A stretch of 64,000 nucleotides of DNA from a bacterium 1xD8-48 (GCA_009917455.1 QZDS01000001.1:310001-374000); one strand, 5' to 3'. Shown: positions 16,599 to 26,524, counted from the stretch's first letter. Translations and numbers: made by a program. The notes: generated by a model from the sequence alone, not told the origin.

Positions 16599-17279
16599 TT
16601 GGAAATTTTAAAATGTGAAGGCGTAAAAAAGATATACGGCCGCGGAGGCAGCCAGGTGACGGCCCTTTCCGAAATCAACCTGTCCGTTGAAAAGGGCGAG
16701 TTTGTTGCCATCGTCGGTGCTTCCGGCTCGGGGAAATCCACGCTGCTGCATGTTCTGGGTACGGTGGATAAGCCCTCCTCTGGCAAAATTTTCATTGAAG
16801 GCGTTGACATTTCCACATTCAGCCGCACACAGGCGGCTGTTTTCCGGCGCAGAAAGCTGGGGCTTGTCTACCAGTTCTACAATTTAATTCCCACCCTCAC
16901 CATCCGAAAAAATATTCTTATGCCCCTGCTGCTGGATAAAAAGAAACCTGATCAGGCATATTTTGAGCAGGTGGTAAGCTCCCTTGGCATTGCCGACAGA
17001 CTGGACGCTCTTCCAAACCAACTCTCAGGAGGGCAACAGCAGCGGGCTGCCATCGCCCGTTCCTTAATCTACCGTCCTGCCCTCCTCCTTGCGGACGAGC
17101 CCACCGGGAATCTGGACCGAAAAAACAGCAGCGAGATTATCGACATGCTAAAGCTCTCCAACCGCCGCCTGAACCAGACCATTCTGCTGATTACCCATGA
17201 TGAAAAGGTTGCGCTGGAGGCAGACCGGATTGTCACCATTGAAGACGGACGCATTATCAGCGACAGGAAACGGGGGTAA
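16599..17279 (+). CDS. ABC transporter ATP-binding protein, MacB/BceA type
   Basis: The 226-residue ATPase starts at TTG 16599 behind GAAAGGAGATTCAAAA. It has Walker [10 protein letters not shown] (about 40-48), Q-loop [11 protein letters not shown], signature LSGGQQQR, Walker [13 protein letters not shown] and switch LITHDEK. This set is typical of ATPases working with FtsX-type permeases in lipoprotein release or peptide-antibiotic detoxification. The permease gene starts six bases later. The gene follows its two-component system on the same strand. Confidence 0.9.
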   Translation: MEILKCEGVKKIYGRGGSQVTALSEINLSVEKGEFVAIVGASGSGKSTLLHVLGTVDKPSSGKIFIEGVDISTFSRTQAAVFRRRKLGLVYQFYNLIPTLTIRKNILMPLLLDKKKPDQAYFEQVVSSLGIADRLDALPNQLSGGQQQRAAIARSLIYRPALLLADEPTGNLDRKNSSEIIDMLKLSNRRLNQTILLITHDEKVALEADRIVTIEDGRIISDRKRG

Positions 17280-17284
17280 AGCTT

Positions 17285-19528
17285 ATGTGGAAAAATTATT
17301 CTCTGGACTACGCCAAAAATAACAAAAACGGCAGCCTTTCCATTATGGCCGCCTCCTTTATCGCTGCCCTGTTCCTTTCCCTGCTGTGCAGCCTGTTTTA
17401 TAACTTCTGGCTGGACAATATTGAAGGGACGAAACAGGAGGATGGCGACTGGCACGGACGGATTACAGGAGAAATCAATGAGAAGGACTTAACTGACATC
17501 CGCCTTTTTGCCAATGTGGAAAAAGCCGAAATCAATGCGGAACTGTCCCGAAACGGACAGTCTGCTGTGGATATTCATTTTCATAACAAAAGGACAATCT
17601 CCCGGGATATGCCGCTGATTGCAGATGCCTTAGGTCTTACGGAAAGCTCCGTTACCTACAACTATCAGCTTTTATCCCTGTATTTTATCCGCATTCCGGG
17701 AGACAATAAGCCGCGGCTCATCCTGCCCGCTTATCTGGCAATTGTGACCCTTGTCTGTATTTCCCTGATACTGATAATCCATAACTCCTTTGCCGTGTCC
17801 ATGAACAGCCGGATTCACCAGTTCGGTATCTTTTCCAGTATTGGCGCCACTCCGGCGCAAATCCGGGCTGCTCTGGTGCAGGAAGCCCTGCTTCTCTCCC
17901 TTGCGCCGCTTCTGGCGGGGCTCTTACTTGGCCTGGCTCTCAGCTTTGGCATTGTCGTCATCATGAACGCCGCAGTTGCAAAGCTTCCCGGCGGACGCCC
18001 TATGGACTTTGGCTTTCATCCGCTGATATTTGCGGGAATTTTGCTTCTTTCCCTTATTACGGTTCTTGTCTCGGCTTATCTTCCGGCCCGGAGATTAAGC
18101 CGGCTTTCGCCTTTAGAAGCCATCCGCGGCACCGATGAGCTGCAATTAAACAGGAAAAAGCGTTCCCGCCTGCTGTCCGCGCTGTTTGGAATGGAAGGCG
18201 AACTGGCAGGCGCCGCACTGAAAGCGCAGAAAAAGGCACTTCGCACCACCTCCCTTTCCCTGACTCTGGCCTTTCTGGGATTTATGCTGATGCAGTGCTT
18301 TTTTACCCTATCGGGAATCAGTACTGACCATACTTACTTTGAACGGTATCAGAATGTATGGGACGTCATGGTCACGGTGAAAGACACAGCAATAGAGGAT
18401 TTTGAACCGTCGGAAAATACACGGCATTTATCAGGCTGCCGCAGCGCCGTCATCTATCAGAAGGCGAAGGCGGAGTGTCTCCTTCCTTCGGATAAGCAAA
18501 GCCCGGAGCTGCTTTCCTTAGGAGGGCTGGAGGCTTTGATTCCCGGTCTGCCACCACTCCGTTCCGTCCCCTGCTACAGGGTAAACGCTTCCCTTGTTAT
18601 CATGGACGACAACAGCTTTGACGAATACTGCGGACAACTTGGCATTGCCCCGGGGCAAAAGGGAACTGTTCTTTTAAACCGGATATGGGACAGCATAAAC
18701 AGTAACTTCCGCTACGCGCAGTACATCCCATATGTCGCGGAAAGCATGGACTCCATCACTCTGCAAAGGATTGCGGATACCCCGTCCGCCGACGCATCCG
18801 TCCCGGAAAATGAAAATCAGACAGACGGAACGGAAATTCCGGTGCTTGCTTATACGCAGGACGCTCCTGCCCTGCGGGAGGAATATGAGGATTACGCGCT
18901 GGTCACTTTCCTTCCTCTGTCCCTGTGGGAGGAAATCAAAGGCCGGATCGGCGGTGTGGAAAAGGATATTTATGTCAGGCTTCTGGCAAATGACAGTACC
19001 TCCCCCGAGGCGCTTGACGCACTGGAAAAAGACGTCCTCTCAGCCATCGGGATGGACTACGCCCTTGAAAGCGAGAACCGGATTCAGGAGCGGATTACCA
19101 ATGAAAAAATGATAGGCGGCTACGAATTGATTCTTGGCGGTTTTTGCGTTTTCTTTGCCATTATCGGCGTCGCCCATGTTTTTTCCAATACACTGGGATT
19201 TCTGTACCAGAGAAAAAGAGAATTTGCGAGATATCAGTCCGTGGGCCTGACGCCGGAAGGGATTCGGAAAATGTTCTGTATCGAAGCCCTTGTTATTGCC
19301 GGAAAGCCTGTTCTGTTGTCGCTCCTTTTAACTGCCGTTTTCACCGCTTTCATGATAAAGGCAAGCTACCTGGCACCCATGGAATTTATTACAAAAGCGC
19401 CGGTCATACCGATTCTGCTGTTTGTTCTGACGGTCTTCGTATTTGTTGCACTGGCTTACTTTCTGGGAGGGAGAAAAATTCTCAGGGGGGAACTTGCGGA
19501 AGCTTTGAGAGATGACAGGATGATGTAA
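17285..19528 (+). CDS. FtsX-type ABC transporter permease
   Basis: The 747-residue permease has a first membrane helix at about 20-42, an external loop of roughly 100 residues, then a three-helix FtsX domain (about 150-280) with SRIHQFGIFSSIGATPAQIRAALVQEA and YLPARRLSRLSPLEAIRG. A further helix near 320 precedes a large external domain (about 340-620) and a second FtsX domain (about 635-740) with YQRKREFARYQSVGLTPEGIRKM. The duplicated layout fits MacB/BceB-like mechanotransmission permeases that act on peptides rather than importing small solutes. Substrate is unknown. It ends the operon; a hairpin at 19535-19557 follows. Confidence 0.88.
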   Translation: MWKNYSLDYAKNNKNGSLSIMAASFIAALFLSLLCSLFYNFWLDNIEGTKQEDGDWHGRITGEINEKDLTDIRLFANVEKAEINAELSRNGQSAVDIHFHNKRTISRDMPLIADALGLTESSVTYNYQLLSLYFIRIPGDNKPRLILPAYLAIVTLVCISLILIIHNSFAVSMNSRIHQFGIFSSIGATPAQIRAALVQEALLLSLAPLLAGLLLGLALSFGIVVIMNAAVAKLPGGRPMDFGFHPLIFAGILLLSLITVLVSAYLPARRLSRLSPLEAIRGTDELQLNRKKRSRLLSALFGMEGELAGAALKAQKKALRTTSLSLTLAFLGFMLMQCFFTLSGISTDHTYFERYQNVWDVMVTVKDTAIEDFEPSENTRHLSGCRSAVIYQKAKAECLLPSDKQSPELLSLGGLEALIPGLPPLRSVPCYRVNASLVIMDDNSFDEYCGQLGIAPGQKGTVLLNRIWDSINSNFRYAQYIPYVAESMDSITLQRIADTPSADASVPENENQTDGTEIPVLAYTQDAPALREEYEDYALVTFLPLSLWEEIKGRIGGVEKDIYVRLLANDSTSPEALDALEKDVLSAIGMDYALESENRIQERITNEKMIGGYELILGGFCVFFAIIGVAHVFSNTLGFLYQRKREFARYQSVGLTPEGIRKMFCIEALVIAGKPVLLSLLLTAVFTAFMIKASYLAPMEFITKAPVIPILLFVLTVFVFVALAYFLGGRKILRGELAEALRDDRMM

Positions 19529-19534
19529 ACAAAC

Positions 19535-19557
19535 GCTGGCATGCTTCGCATGTCAGC
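19535..19557. terminator. Stem-loop terminator between converging operons
   Basis: GCTGGCATG (19535-19543), loop CTTCG and CATGTCAGC (19549-19557) form a 9-bp stem with one G-T pair. TTATTGT follows on the plus strand. It lies seven bases after the FtsX permease stop and 72 bases from the stop of the converging permease gene, so it may serve both. The T tract is weak. Confidence 0.55.
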
Positions 19558-19628
19558 TTATTGTAACAAACAGGGCTGATTGTAAATACGGCTGCTGCCG
19601 AAAGGTGATTTTAACCCGGGGCACTTAT

Positions 19629-20513
19629 TCAAAGATTCCTGCACCTCCGGTTTCCGCTTCCCCTGAGATAATTCCCGATATTCGTAAGACACATAAGCGT
19701 CGCGATTAAAAACAGCCCGGGAATCAGTATTATCCACCAGGAACCTGTAAGAAGAGCCTTTTCCGCAAGAGAAAGCATGCTTCCCCAGGTAATCACCTCC
19801 ACGGGCAGCCCGATGCCCATAAAACTTAAGGTTGACTCCGCCACGATTGCGCTCCGCACGTTCATCACCACCATAAACATAATGGAAGCCGCAAAATTAG
19901 GCGCCAGATGCTTCCAAAGTACATGAAAGAAGCCTCCGCCCATACATTTGGACGCAAGCACAAATTCGCTGCCCCGGATTTGCCGCACCTCCGTCCGAAC
20001 CACCTTTGCAATACTCATCCAGCCGGTAACGCCGATTACCATGGAAATTGTAAGCACATTGGCTTTCCCCAAAAACGCCTGCAGGAAAATAACCAGAAGA
20101 AGGGACGGCACGCTTAAAATAATATCCGCAAGGCGCATGAGCAGCCCGTCAAGCCATGCCGGCGCGCTTCCGCTGACAGCCCCGAAAATAACGGCAATTA
20201 CTGTGGAAATCAGGGTTGATAAGGCTCCAATAACCAAAGACAGCCTTCCCCCGTGCCATATCATGGAAAAAATATCCCTCCCCATAGTATCCGTTCCAAA
20301 AAGAAATTCCCTGTCAGGCGGCAGATTATAATGCTGCAAATCCAGATAAGAGGGGTCTTTGGCCGAAATCCATCCGGCGCAAAGACAGCCTGTAACAATC
20401 ACGCCAAGTATAATGACAGAAAAAAGAGGCTTCCCGCCGTACTGCTTTTTCATTTGCCGGGACGGGGTTTCCGGGAGCTGCCTGATTCCTACGATTTCAA
20501 ACTGCTTGCTCAA
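19629..20513 (-). CDS. Peptide/nickel-type ABC importer permease (OppC/DppC-like)
   Basis: The 294-residue protein has an N-terminal helix (SVIILGVIVTGCLCAGW), the short external segment FGTDTMGRDIFSMIWHGGRLSL typical of OppC/DppC/NikC, and the inner-membrane EAA-type loop (SKCMGGGFFHVLWKHLAPN). About six membrane helices are visible. It pairs with the OppB-like permease, whose stop overlaps its start by four bases. Substrate (oligopeptide, nickel chelate or opine) is not decided by sequence. Confidence 0.88.
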   Translation of the reverse strand: MSKQFEIVGIRQLPETPSRQMKKQYGGKPLFSVIILGVIVTGCLCAGWISAKDPSYLDLQHYNLPPDREFLFGTDTMGRDIFSMIWHGGRLSLVIGALSTLISTVIAVIFGAVSGSAPAWLDGLLMRLADIILSVPSLLLVIFLQAFLGKANVLTISMVIGVTGWMSIAKVVRTEVRQIRGSEFVLASKCMGGGFFHVLWKHLAPNFAASIMFMVVMNVRSAIVAESTLSFMGIGLPVEVITWGSMLSLAEKALLTGSWWIILIPGLFLIATLMCLTNIGNYLRGSGNRRCRNL

Positions 20514-21493
20514 GACTCTTTTACCTCCGCTCGAATTCTCGGGTCAATCCATTCGCTTATCATCTGTGCAGCGGTATTGCTGCAAATCACCACAATGCCG
20601 GTAAGAAGACACAGCACCATCAACAAATTATAATCCTTATATCTGGCGCTTTCATAGGAAAGCGTGCCGATTCCCGGATAGGAAAAAACTGTCTCCACGA
20701 TGTAGGTTCCTCCCAGCACATGTGGAACAGAGATTGCCATAATACTTAAATAAGAAGGAATCGCATTCCGAAGGCAATGCCGGAACATAATGCTGCGCTT
20801 CGCAAGCCCTTTCGACTTTGCAAGAAGAACATAGTCCGCCCGTACCTCCTCCAGAAGCTTATTGCGAATCATGTAGGCATAATACCACAGATGCCCCGTT
20901 ACAACAATTGTAAGCGGAAGAATCAGATGAACCGCCCTGTCCGCAAAGCCTCCTCCCCCAACGGAATAAGCCCCTGAGCTTGGAAGGAGATGCAGCCACA
21001 CGGAAAAAATCAAAATCAGAATAAGCGACAGCCAGAATTCGGGAATACAGCTTGTAACCGTGCCTGCCTTACAGATAATTTTATCCGGCCATTTATCCTC
21101 ATACCATGCGCACAGAGTCCCAAGGAGAAGCGCAAGAATAAAAATCAGCAAAAATCCAATCCCGCCAAGAATCAGGGTATTGCCGATTCTCCCTGCAATC
21201 ACCTCTGTGACGTCCATTTTGTATTTGTAGGAAATACCGAAATCCCCCCGCACGGCTCCGCTCAGCCACCGGAAATACTGGCGGGTAATTGAATCTCTAA
21301 GCCCCAGCCTCTCCTCCGCCCAGGTCCTTTCCCCCGGACTCATTTTCTCCACCCGGTCTCCGTAATAGGATACCAGCGGGTCTCCCGGAGTCAGCCTTGA
21401 AATATAAAAGACAAGGAAGGACAGCAGAAAAATGCTGGCGGTAAATGTTAAAATTTTTCGAAAAAAATAACGTATCCGGTTATGCTCTGACAT
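20510..21493 (-). CDS. Peptide/nickel-type ABC importer permease (OppB/DppB-like)
   Basis: The 327-residue protein shows the OppB/NikB family start (FFRKILTFTASIFLLSFLVFYISRLTPGDPL), the SGAVRGDFGISYKYKMDV segment, and the coupling loop LAKSKGLAKRSIMFRHCLRNAIPSYLS with about six helices. It ends TYIVETVFSYPGIGTLSYES, as usual. It overlaps the fused ATPase gene by 14 bases and the OppC-like gene by four, so the operon is translated as a coupled unit in the order lipoprotein, ATPase, OppB, OppC. Confidence 0.9.
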   Translation of the reverse strand: MSEHNRIRYFFRKILTFTASIFLLSFLVFYISRLTPGDPLVSYYGDRVEKMSPGERTWAEERLGLRDSITRQYFRWLSGAVRGDFGISYKYKMDVTEVIAGRIGNTLILGGIGFLLIFILALLLGTLCAWYEDKWPDKIICKAGTVTSCIPEFWLSLILILIFSVWLHLLPSSGAYSVGGGGFADRAVHLILPLTIVVTGHLWYYAYMIRNKLLEEVRADYVLLAKSKGLAKRSIMFRHCLRNAIPSYLSIMAISVPHVLGGTYIVETVFSYPGIGTLSYESARYKDYNLLMVLCLLTGIVVICSNTAAQMISEWIDPRIRAEVKES

Positions 21494-23462
21494 CTGGTCT
21501 CTCCTGATTTCCCGGGTCGGGCACGGGAATAGCCGCTATCAATGATTTCGTATAGGGGTGCCTGGGATTTTCAAACAACTCCCGCACAGGCGCGGCCTCT
21601 ACCAGCCTTCCCTGATACATCACTCCCACCCTGTCGCACAAAAACTCCACCACGCTCAAATCATGGGAAATAAAAAGAAAGGCAAACCCGTGCTCCCTTT
21701 GCAGATGACGGAACAGATTGATAATCTGCGCCTGAATGGATACATCCAGGGAGGCCACAGGCTCGTCCGCAACCAGAAGCTCCGGCTCCATGGAAAGCGC
21801 TCTGGCGATTGCCACCCTCTGCCGCTGACCGCCTGATAATTCGGGCGGATACTTATCCAGATAGTCTGCGTCCAGCCCCACATAATGCATCTGAAACTCC
21901 GCCTCCGCACGGAAGGAGCCTCGCGGCGGTGTCCTTTTCTGGAGCTTCATGGGCTCCGCAATGATATCACACACCTTCATGCGCGGATTTAAGCTGGAAT
22001 CTGAATCCTGAAAAATAATCTGCCTTGTGCTTTGGAGAATTTTCCTGTTCTGCCAAAAAGCCCTGTTACGCCTGGTAATGCTTCCTGCGTCGATTCCTTT
22101 ATAGAGAATACTGCCGCCGTCATGCTTATAAATATTCATCACGCACCGTGCCAGCGTTGACTTTCCGGAGCCGGACTCTCCCACCAGACCGAAAATTTCC
22201 CCCCGGCGTATCTGGAAGGAAACGTCGTCCACCGCTTTTATAAAACCGCCTCCGGCCAGAGGAAAGCTGTGGGATAAATGGCGCACGTCAAGTAAAATTT
22301 CCTTATCCTTCCGTTCCCGTCCCTGTCCGCCGGAAAAATTCTCTGACAAGGTCTCCGCAGGCTCTGGCAGTATCTTCGCAGACTCCGGTGATTTACGGGC
22401 ATGTGTCTGTGCAAAATCCCTGTTTTCCTGCTTGAAGCTTCCTGCCCTTTTGCCGAAGGGACTTTCCACCTTCGGCGCACGCTCGTCTAAAAGCCAGGTG
22501 GCGGCATAATGAGTATCCGTAACCCGGAACATGGGCGGTTCCTTCTCATAATCTATGGCAAGGGCGTACTCGTTCCGGCAGGCAAAAGCGTCTCCCTTCA
22601 GCGAATTTCTGAGAGCAGGCGGCATGCCCGGAATTGTGTACAGAATATCCCGCCCCTTCGCCATTGACGGGAGCGAGCGCATCAGCCCCCAGGTATAAGG
22701 ATGCCTTGGGTCATGATAAACCTCTCCCGCCGTCCCGATTTCCACAATTTTTCCCGCATACATGACTGCAACCCTGTCCGCAACTTTTGCCACCACACCC
22801 AGGTCATGGCTTACAAAAACCGTGGCGGTTCCCAGCTTTTTCTGAAGACTTTTGAACAAATTCAGAATCTGCGCCTGAATCGTCACATCAAGAGCCGTGG
22901 TGGGCTCGTCGGCAAACAGAATGTCAGGATTGCCCGCAAGGGCTATCGCCATCACAACCCGCTGCCGCTGTCCTCCTGACAAATGATAAGGATACTGCTT
23001 AAGCCTCTCCTTCGGCCTGTCTATTTCCACCAGCTCCAGCAACTCCAGCGCCCTTTCCTCCAAAGCCCTGTGGGAGAGCTTCGGCCGGTGAAGCCTGACC
23101 GCCTCCACAATCTGCCTGCCAACGGACATTGTGGGATTCAGCGCAGTCAAAGGATTCTGAAAAACCATGGAAAACAGACTGCCCCGCAGCCTTTGCATCT
23201 CTCTTTCCCCGTAATTTGTGATGTCCGCCCCGTTGATTAAAATACTGCCCGACTTTATTTTTGCATGCTCCGGCAAAAGCTTCATAACGCTTTTACACAA
23301 AGCGCTTTTTCCGCAGCCCGACTCCCCCACGATTGCCAACACTTCTCCCCTCTTTAAGGAAAAGCTTACGTCGCGCACGGCGCAGATTTCTCCCTGCGGT
23401 GAGAAAAAGCTGACAGATAAATTTTTAACCTCCAGCAATTCCGACTTCTTAAGTTCCGCCAT
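21480..23462 (-). CDS. Fused double ATP-binding protein (OppD-OppF type)
   Basis: The 660-residue product joins two complete ATPase domains. Domain 1 (about 8-270) has Walker [11 protein letters not shown], signature [12 protein letters not shown] and Walker [13 protein letters not shown]. It ends with the Opp/Dpp C-terminal cap, whose Cys in DAFACRNEY is one of the few left of the usual Fe-S-type set. A linker of about 60 polar residues leads to domain 2 (about 400-655) with [28 protein letters not shown] and [16 protein letters not shown] 23462 ([15 protein letters not shown]) starts one base after the lipoprotein stop. It powers the OppB/OppC channel as a single-chain dimer, like other fused members of the family. 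Confidence 0.9.
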   Translation of the reverse strand: MAELKKSELLEVKNLSVSFFSPQGEICAVRDVSFSLKRGEVLAIVGESGCGKSALCKSVMKLLPEHAKIKSGSILINGADITNYGEREMQRLRGSLFSMVFQNPLTALNPTMSVGRQIVEAVRLHRPKLSHRALEERALELLELVEIDRPKERLKQYPYHLSGGQRQRVVMAIALAGNPDILFADEPTTALDVTIQAQILNLFKSLQKKLGTATVFVSHDLGVVAKVADRVAVMYAGKIVEIGTAGEVYHDPRHPYTWGLMRSLPSMAKGRDILYTIPGMPPALRNSLKGDAFACRNEYALAIDYEKEPPMFRVTDTHYAATWLLDERAPKVESPFGKRAGSFKQENRDFAQTHARKSPESAKILPEPAETLSENFSGGQGRERKDKEILLDVRHLSHSFPLAGGGFIKAVDDVSFQIRRGEIFGLVGESGSGKSTLARCVMNIYKHDGGSILYKGIDAGSITRRNRAFWQNRKILQSTRQIIFQDSDSSLNPRMKVCDIIAEPMKLQKRTPPRGSFRAEAEFQMHYVGLDADYLDKYPPELSGGQRQRVAIARALSMEPELLVADEPVASLDVSIQAQIINLFRHLQREHGFAFLFISHDLSVVEFLCDRVGVMYQGRLVEAAPVRELFENPRHPYTKSLIAAIPVPDPGNQERPDVRA

Positions 23463-23463
23463 C

Positions 23464-25065
23464 TTAACGATTTCCCTCGTACTCCCATTCCGAAACATTC
23501 CAGAAAATTCCAACGCCGTGGTGCCCCATTACCGTATCTGCTGAAATTCCTTTTATGCCTGACTTCGCCACATAGTTTGCGTCAATATAACAGATAAACG
23601 CAAAGGCCGGGTCAGCGGCAAGCTCTTCCTGAAATCTGCCGTAGTTTTCAGCCCGTACCTTAGGGTCGTCGGACTCTCTCGCCTGCGTCAGATACCTGTC
23701 CACTTTCTCGTTGGAATACCCGGAATAATTTGCGCCTTTGCCTGTCCCGAAAACCTTATAGGTGTGGTCGTCCGCGTCAAAAGGGCTTCCCCAGCCGATA
23801 AGATACGCCATCTGCCCGCCCCAGTCCACCTGAGCGGGAATCTCCACCGAGCAGTCAATTCCCACTGCCTGAAGCTGCGATGCCGCCGCCTGCGCCATGT
23901 CAATACGAACCTGGTCTCCGGCTCCCACGCTGATTATAAATCCTACCTTTTCCCCGGCTCTGGTGTAAAAACCATCCTCTCCCATAACACAGCCGGCTCC
24001 TTCCAGAATTTCCTTTGCCTTTTCCGGATTGTAATCGTAATGCTCTATTTCTTCTTTATTATATACATTCCTCTGCAGAGGGCTGTAAGCAGCCATTCCC
24101 TGTCCCAAAAGCACGGCGTCGATAATTGCCTGACGGTCAATGGCATAGCAGATTGCCGGAATAATATCCCTGTTTTTTGTCCAGTATTCATTCTGGAAAT
24201 TAAAAAGAATTCCCCGGTAATCGGAGGTCTCCATGTCATAGCAGGTATAACCCTCCCTACCGGCAAAGGCCTGAGCATCCTTAGGCGTAAGAAGCGCCAT
24301 GTCCAGCTCCCCGGACTCCATCTGAATTGCCTTCGCATTATCGTCGGGAACAATCTTAAACACAATCCTGTCTATATTCGGGCTCCCTTTATAATAATCC
24401 TCATTTTTCACAAGCGTAATCGATTGCCCCACATCCCAGCTTTCCAGCTTATAAGGCCCTGTGCCCACAGGATTTCGGAAAAAATCAGACTCCTGCAGGT
24501 TCTCCCCTTCCAGAAGATGGCGGGGCAGAATCCCCATAGTCATATAATCAAGAAACGCCACATTAGGCGCGGAAAGCCGAAAGGCAATGGTGTGCTCATC
24601 CGCCACGCTAATCTCCTCCACATCCTCGTAATTGGGCGCATTCTCCGAGCCGTTGTCAGGATTCATAATCGCCTCTATGGTGAATTTCACATCATCGGCG
24701 GTAAACGCCTGCCCGTCATGCCACTTTACCCCTTCCCGGAGATGAAAAGTGTATGTGCAGGTTTCCTCATCAAATTCCCAGCTCTCCGCCAGCCCGGGAA
24801 TCACCTGATTATCTCCGTCATGAGCCGTCAGACCGCCAAATAACAGAATATTTATCTCTCCGTGCTCGTCCATCGCCGGATTGATGCGGGTATAGTCGCC
24901 GCTTCCGTAGACTAATGTCACCGGTTCGGAAGTCCTGTCTGTTGTTTCCGCCCCCGGTTCTGCCGTCTCCGTGCCCGCTCCGCCCTTATTTGTGTTTTCC
25001 CCGCCGCAGGCAGCCATGGATAAAAGCATGGCTGTAATTATTAATATTGAGATGTTTTTTTTCAT
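23464..25065 (-). CDS. Substrate-binding lipoprotein, SBP_bac_5 family (peptide/nickel)
   Basis: ATG 25065 behind GAGGAGCAG gives a 533-residue precursor. Its signal is MKKNISILIITAMLLSMA with lipobox AACG, then a Gly/Thr/Glu linker. The mature protein has SBP_bac_5 marks: NILLFGGLTAHDGDNQVIPGLAESWEF, YTFHLREGVKWHDGQAFTADDV, NPVGTGPYKLESW and ICYAIDRQAI. It captures peptide, nickel complex or a related ligand outside the cell. It heads the four-gene importer operon. Upstream are two TTCG-loop hairpins (25295-25331) and a 13-bp palindrome (25267-25279). Confidence 0.9.
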   Translation of the reverse strand: MKKNISILIITAMLLSMAACGGENTNKGGAGTETAEPGAETTDRTSEPVTLVYGSGDYTRINPAMDEHGEINILLFGGLTAHDGDNQVIPGLAESWEFDEETCTYTFHLREGVKWHDGQAFTADDVKFTIEAIMNPDNGSENAPNYEDVEEISVADEHTIAFRLSAPNVAFLDYMTMGILPRHLLEGENLQESDFFRNPVGTGPYKLESWDVGQSITLVKNEDYYKGSPNIDRIVFKIVPDDNAKAIQMESGELDMALLTPKDAQAFAGREGYTCYDMETSDYRGILFNFQNEYWTKNRDIIPAICYAIDRQAIIDAVLLGQGMAAYSPLQRNVYNKEEIEHYDYNPEKAKEILEGAGCVMGEDGFYTRAGEKVGFIISVGAGDQVRIDMAQAAASQLQAVGIDCSVEIPAQVDWGGQMAYLIGWGSPFDADDHTYKVFGTGKGANYSGYSNEKVDRYLTQARESDDPKVRAENYGRFQEELAADPAFAFICYIDANYVAKSGIKGISADTVMGHHGVGIFWNVSEWEYEGNR

Positions 25066-25266
25066 TCTGCTCCTCATTTCCGCACAGCTTTTGTGCATAT
25101 CAAGTTTGTGGATGCTGTGCAGACACAAACCTGCAGACTGAAAATAGCAATTTTCAATCTGCCTCCCGTTCTTCGACGCATAAAAAGACATACAGCCTCC
25201 TTCTGAGAGGTCGTATGCCTTCATGTACATACTTTATTTCTGCGAATAATGAGTCTGACTTTTGTA

Positions 25267-25279
25267 TTGACAATGTCAA
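25267..25279. promoter_or_regulatory. 13-bp palindrome TTGACAATGTCAA upstream of the importer operon
   Basis: TTGACAATGTCAA is a perfect odd palindrome about 200 bases before the lipoprotein gene. Either strand also contains a TTGACA-like -35 box, but I find no good -10 at 16-18 bases on the minus strand. It may be an operator; the evidence is symmetry only. Confidence 0.3.
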
Positions 25280-25294
25280 ACTTTAATGCTTTTG

Positions 25295-25331
25295 GGAGCT
25301 TCGGCTCCGGCAGGCAGCTTCGTGCTGCCTG
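25295..25331. repeat. Two tandem UUCG-type hairpins
   Basis: GGAGC-TTCG-GCTCC (25295-25308) is followed three bases later by CAGGCAGC-TTCGT-GCTGCCTG (25311-25331). They lie in the gap between the AT-rich cassette and the importer operon. Only ATTTGTTCT follows on the plus strand and no T run on the minus strand, so termination is possible but not clear. As part of the minus-strand leader they could act in attenuation or mRNA stability. The gap 25066-25526 holds nothing else I can support. Confidence 0.5.
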
Positions 25332-25526
25332 ATTTGTTCTGCAAAAAACGCTTTTTTCTGAAAATATATTGAAAAACAATAACACGTATGATATTATATC
25401 TATATTTCAAATATTAATTGGCATTTTGCATAATTCCCAAGTACTTTTTTGGTTATTTATATCAAAAATTAAAATTAACATTTTTATTTTGAACAAGCAA
25501 GTAGCTACTATTAATTTCATACTTTA

Positions 25527-25563
25527 TATTGTATCATACATATTTAAAATATATGATACAATA
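25527..25563 (+). promoter_or_regulatory. Promoter overlapping a 12-bp-arm palindrome
   Basis: TATTGTATCATA (25527-25538) and its exact complement TATGATACAATA (25552-25563) flank 13 AT-only or nearly AT-only bases. Within this dyad TTGTAT (25529-25534) and TATGAT (25552-25557) are 17 bases apart, a fair promoter for the two genes that start at 25622. A repressor bound to the dyad would cover both boxes. Confidence 0.5.
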
Positions 25564-25621
25564 CTAAACTTGAAAATTCAAGAGAATTTACATACTATAA
25601 CAGCAATTAGAGGTGTTGATT

Positions 25622-25861
25622 ATGTATTTACAGAATGACACAAAAAAAATTTTAGAAAAATTTATTGGAAAAAGCATATACGAATTGTCACAAATGGATT
25701 TAATCGACGAAGTATCCTTTATCAAATTAAAAACCGGTAAAAGACCTGTTTTTTCTAAAGATGTAGATATTCGTATGCAGGGAAGGGGTAATCCCCTGAT
25801 GTCAAGAAAAAGAATTTGTACAATGGAAGATATCGATAAAAAAATACTGGAGATGCGTTAG
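25622..25861 (+). CDS. Unknown 79-residue protein, first gene of an AT-rich two-gene cassette
   Basis: ATG 25622 follows AGAGG at a good distance, giving MYLQNDTKKILEKFIGKS. The product is basic, with KLKTGKRPVFSKDVDIRMQ in the middle, and has no membrane segment or known motif. The codons are far more AT-rich than genes on either side, pointing to acquisition from elsewhere. The stop TAG abuts the next ATG directly, so the two genes are a translational pair. A toxin/antitoxin or phage-defence pair is possible by architecture alone; I do not recognise either protein. Confidence 0.6.
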   Translation: MYLQNDTKKILEKFIGKSIYELSQMDLIDEVSFIKLKTGKRPVFSKDVDIRMQGRGNPLMSRKRICTMEDIDKKILEMR

Positions 25862-26512
25862 ATGGAACCAGAAAAAACAATTGAGATAAACAGTTCTGTA
25901 TTATCAGAACAATCAGAATTGTTAAATACTATTTTTCGAATGTATATAGAAGATATAAATCCTTTTATCGTCAGATTTGAAGTTTCTAAAGGCGAATTTC
26001 CCATAGAAGTACAAAATGAAATCAGGGCAATATACGGACATCTGGTAAGAGCAACAATGTCAACATCCTCTGAGCAGGTTCATAGAAATATAGAAAAAAT
26101 GAAGTCTCATTCCAAAAGAGCTCTATTAGATTGTTTTAAATATACCAGTATTATTTGTTCGGATAATTATGATGATTTTATGAACAGATATGAAAATATA
26201 GATTTAACGTATTTAGAAAACGGAAAATTTCTTACAGATAATGTAAAAAGATGTCAAGAAGCCAGAAGAGACCTTCAAAAGGCAAAAATTGCGGAAACAT
26301 CTAATATCTCAGAGGATGATTTATTTGCTCTATATCAGGACGCTTATAGACAATTTGAAGAATTAAATGATAAACTTCAACAGGCGGAAGAAGCTGCCGC
26401 TTTTTTACAACATAAAGCTTCAAAAAAGGATAAGGTATCGAACATATCCCTTTGGGTTGGTATAGGAGGATTTGTTGTTGGAATTATAGGCGTTTTTATT
26501 AATTTTATATAA
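25862..26512 (+). CDS. Unknown 216-residue tail-anchored protein, second gene of the cassette
   Basis: The product is a charged, helical protein with no signal peptide, a coiled-coil-like stretch at about 140-190 (FEELNDKLQQAEEAAAFL) and one C-terminal membrane helix (ISLWVGIGGFVVGIIGVFI) ending at the last residue. This predicts an inner-membrane protein anchored by its tail with the bulk in the cytoplasm. It starts immediately after the stop of the 79-residue gene. Composition is as AT-rich as that gene. Terminator-like hairpin 26525-26556 follows. I cannot assign a family; membrane-anchored effectors of this size occur in defence pairs, but that is a guess. Confidence 0.6.
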   Translation: MEPEKTIEINSSVLSEQSELLNTIFRMYIEDINPFIVRFEVSKGEFPIEVQNEIRAIYGHLVRATMSTSSEQVHRNIEKMKSHSKRALLDCFKYTSIICSDNYDDFMNRYENIDLTYLENGKFLTDNVKRCQEARRDLQKAKIAETSNISEDDLFALYQDAYRQFEELNDKLQQAEEAAAFLQHKASKKDKVSNISLWVGIGGFVVGIIGVFINFI

Positions 26513-26524
26513 TCAGTATACATA

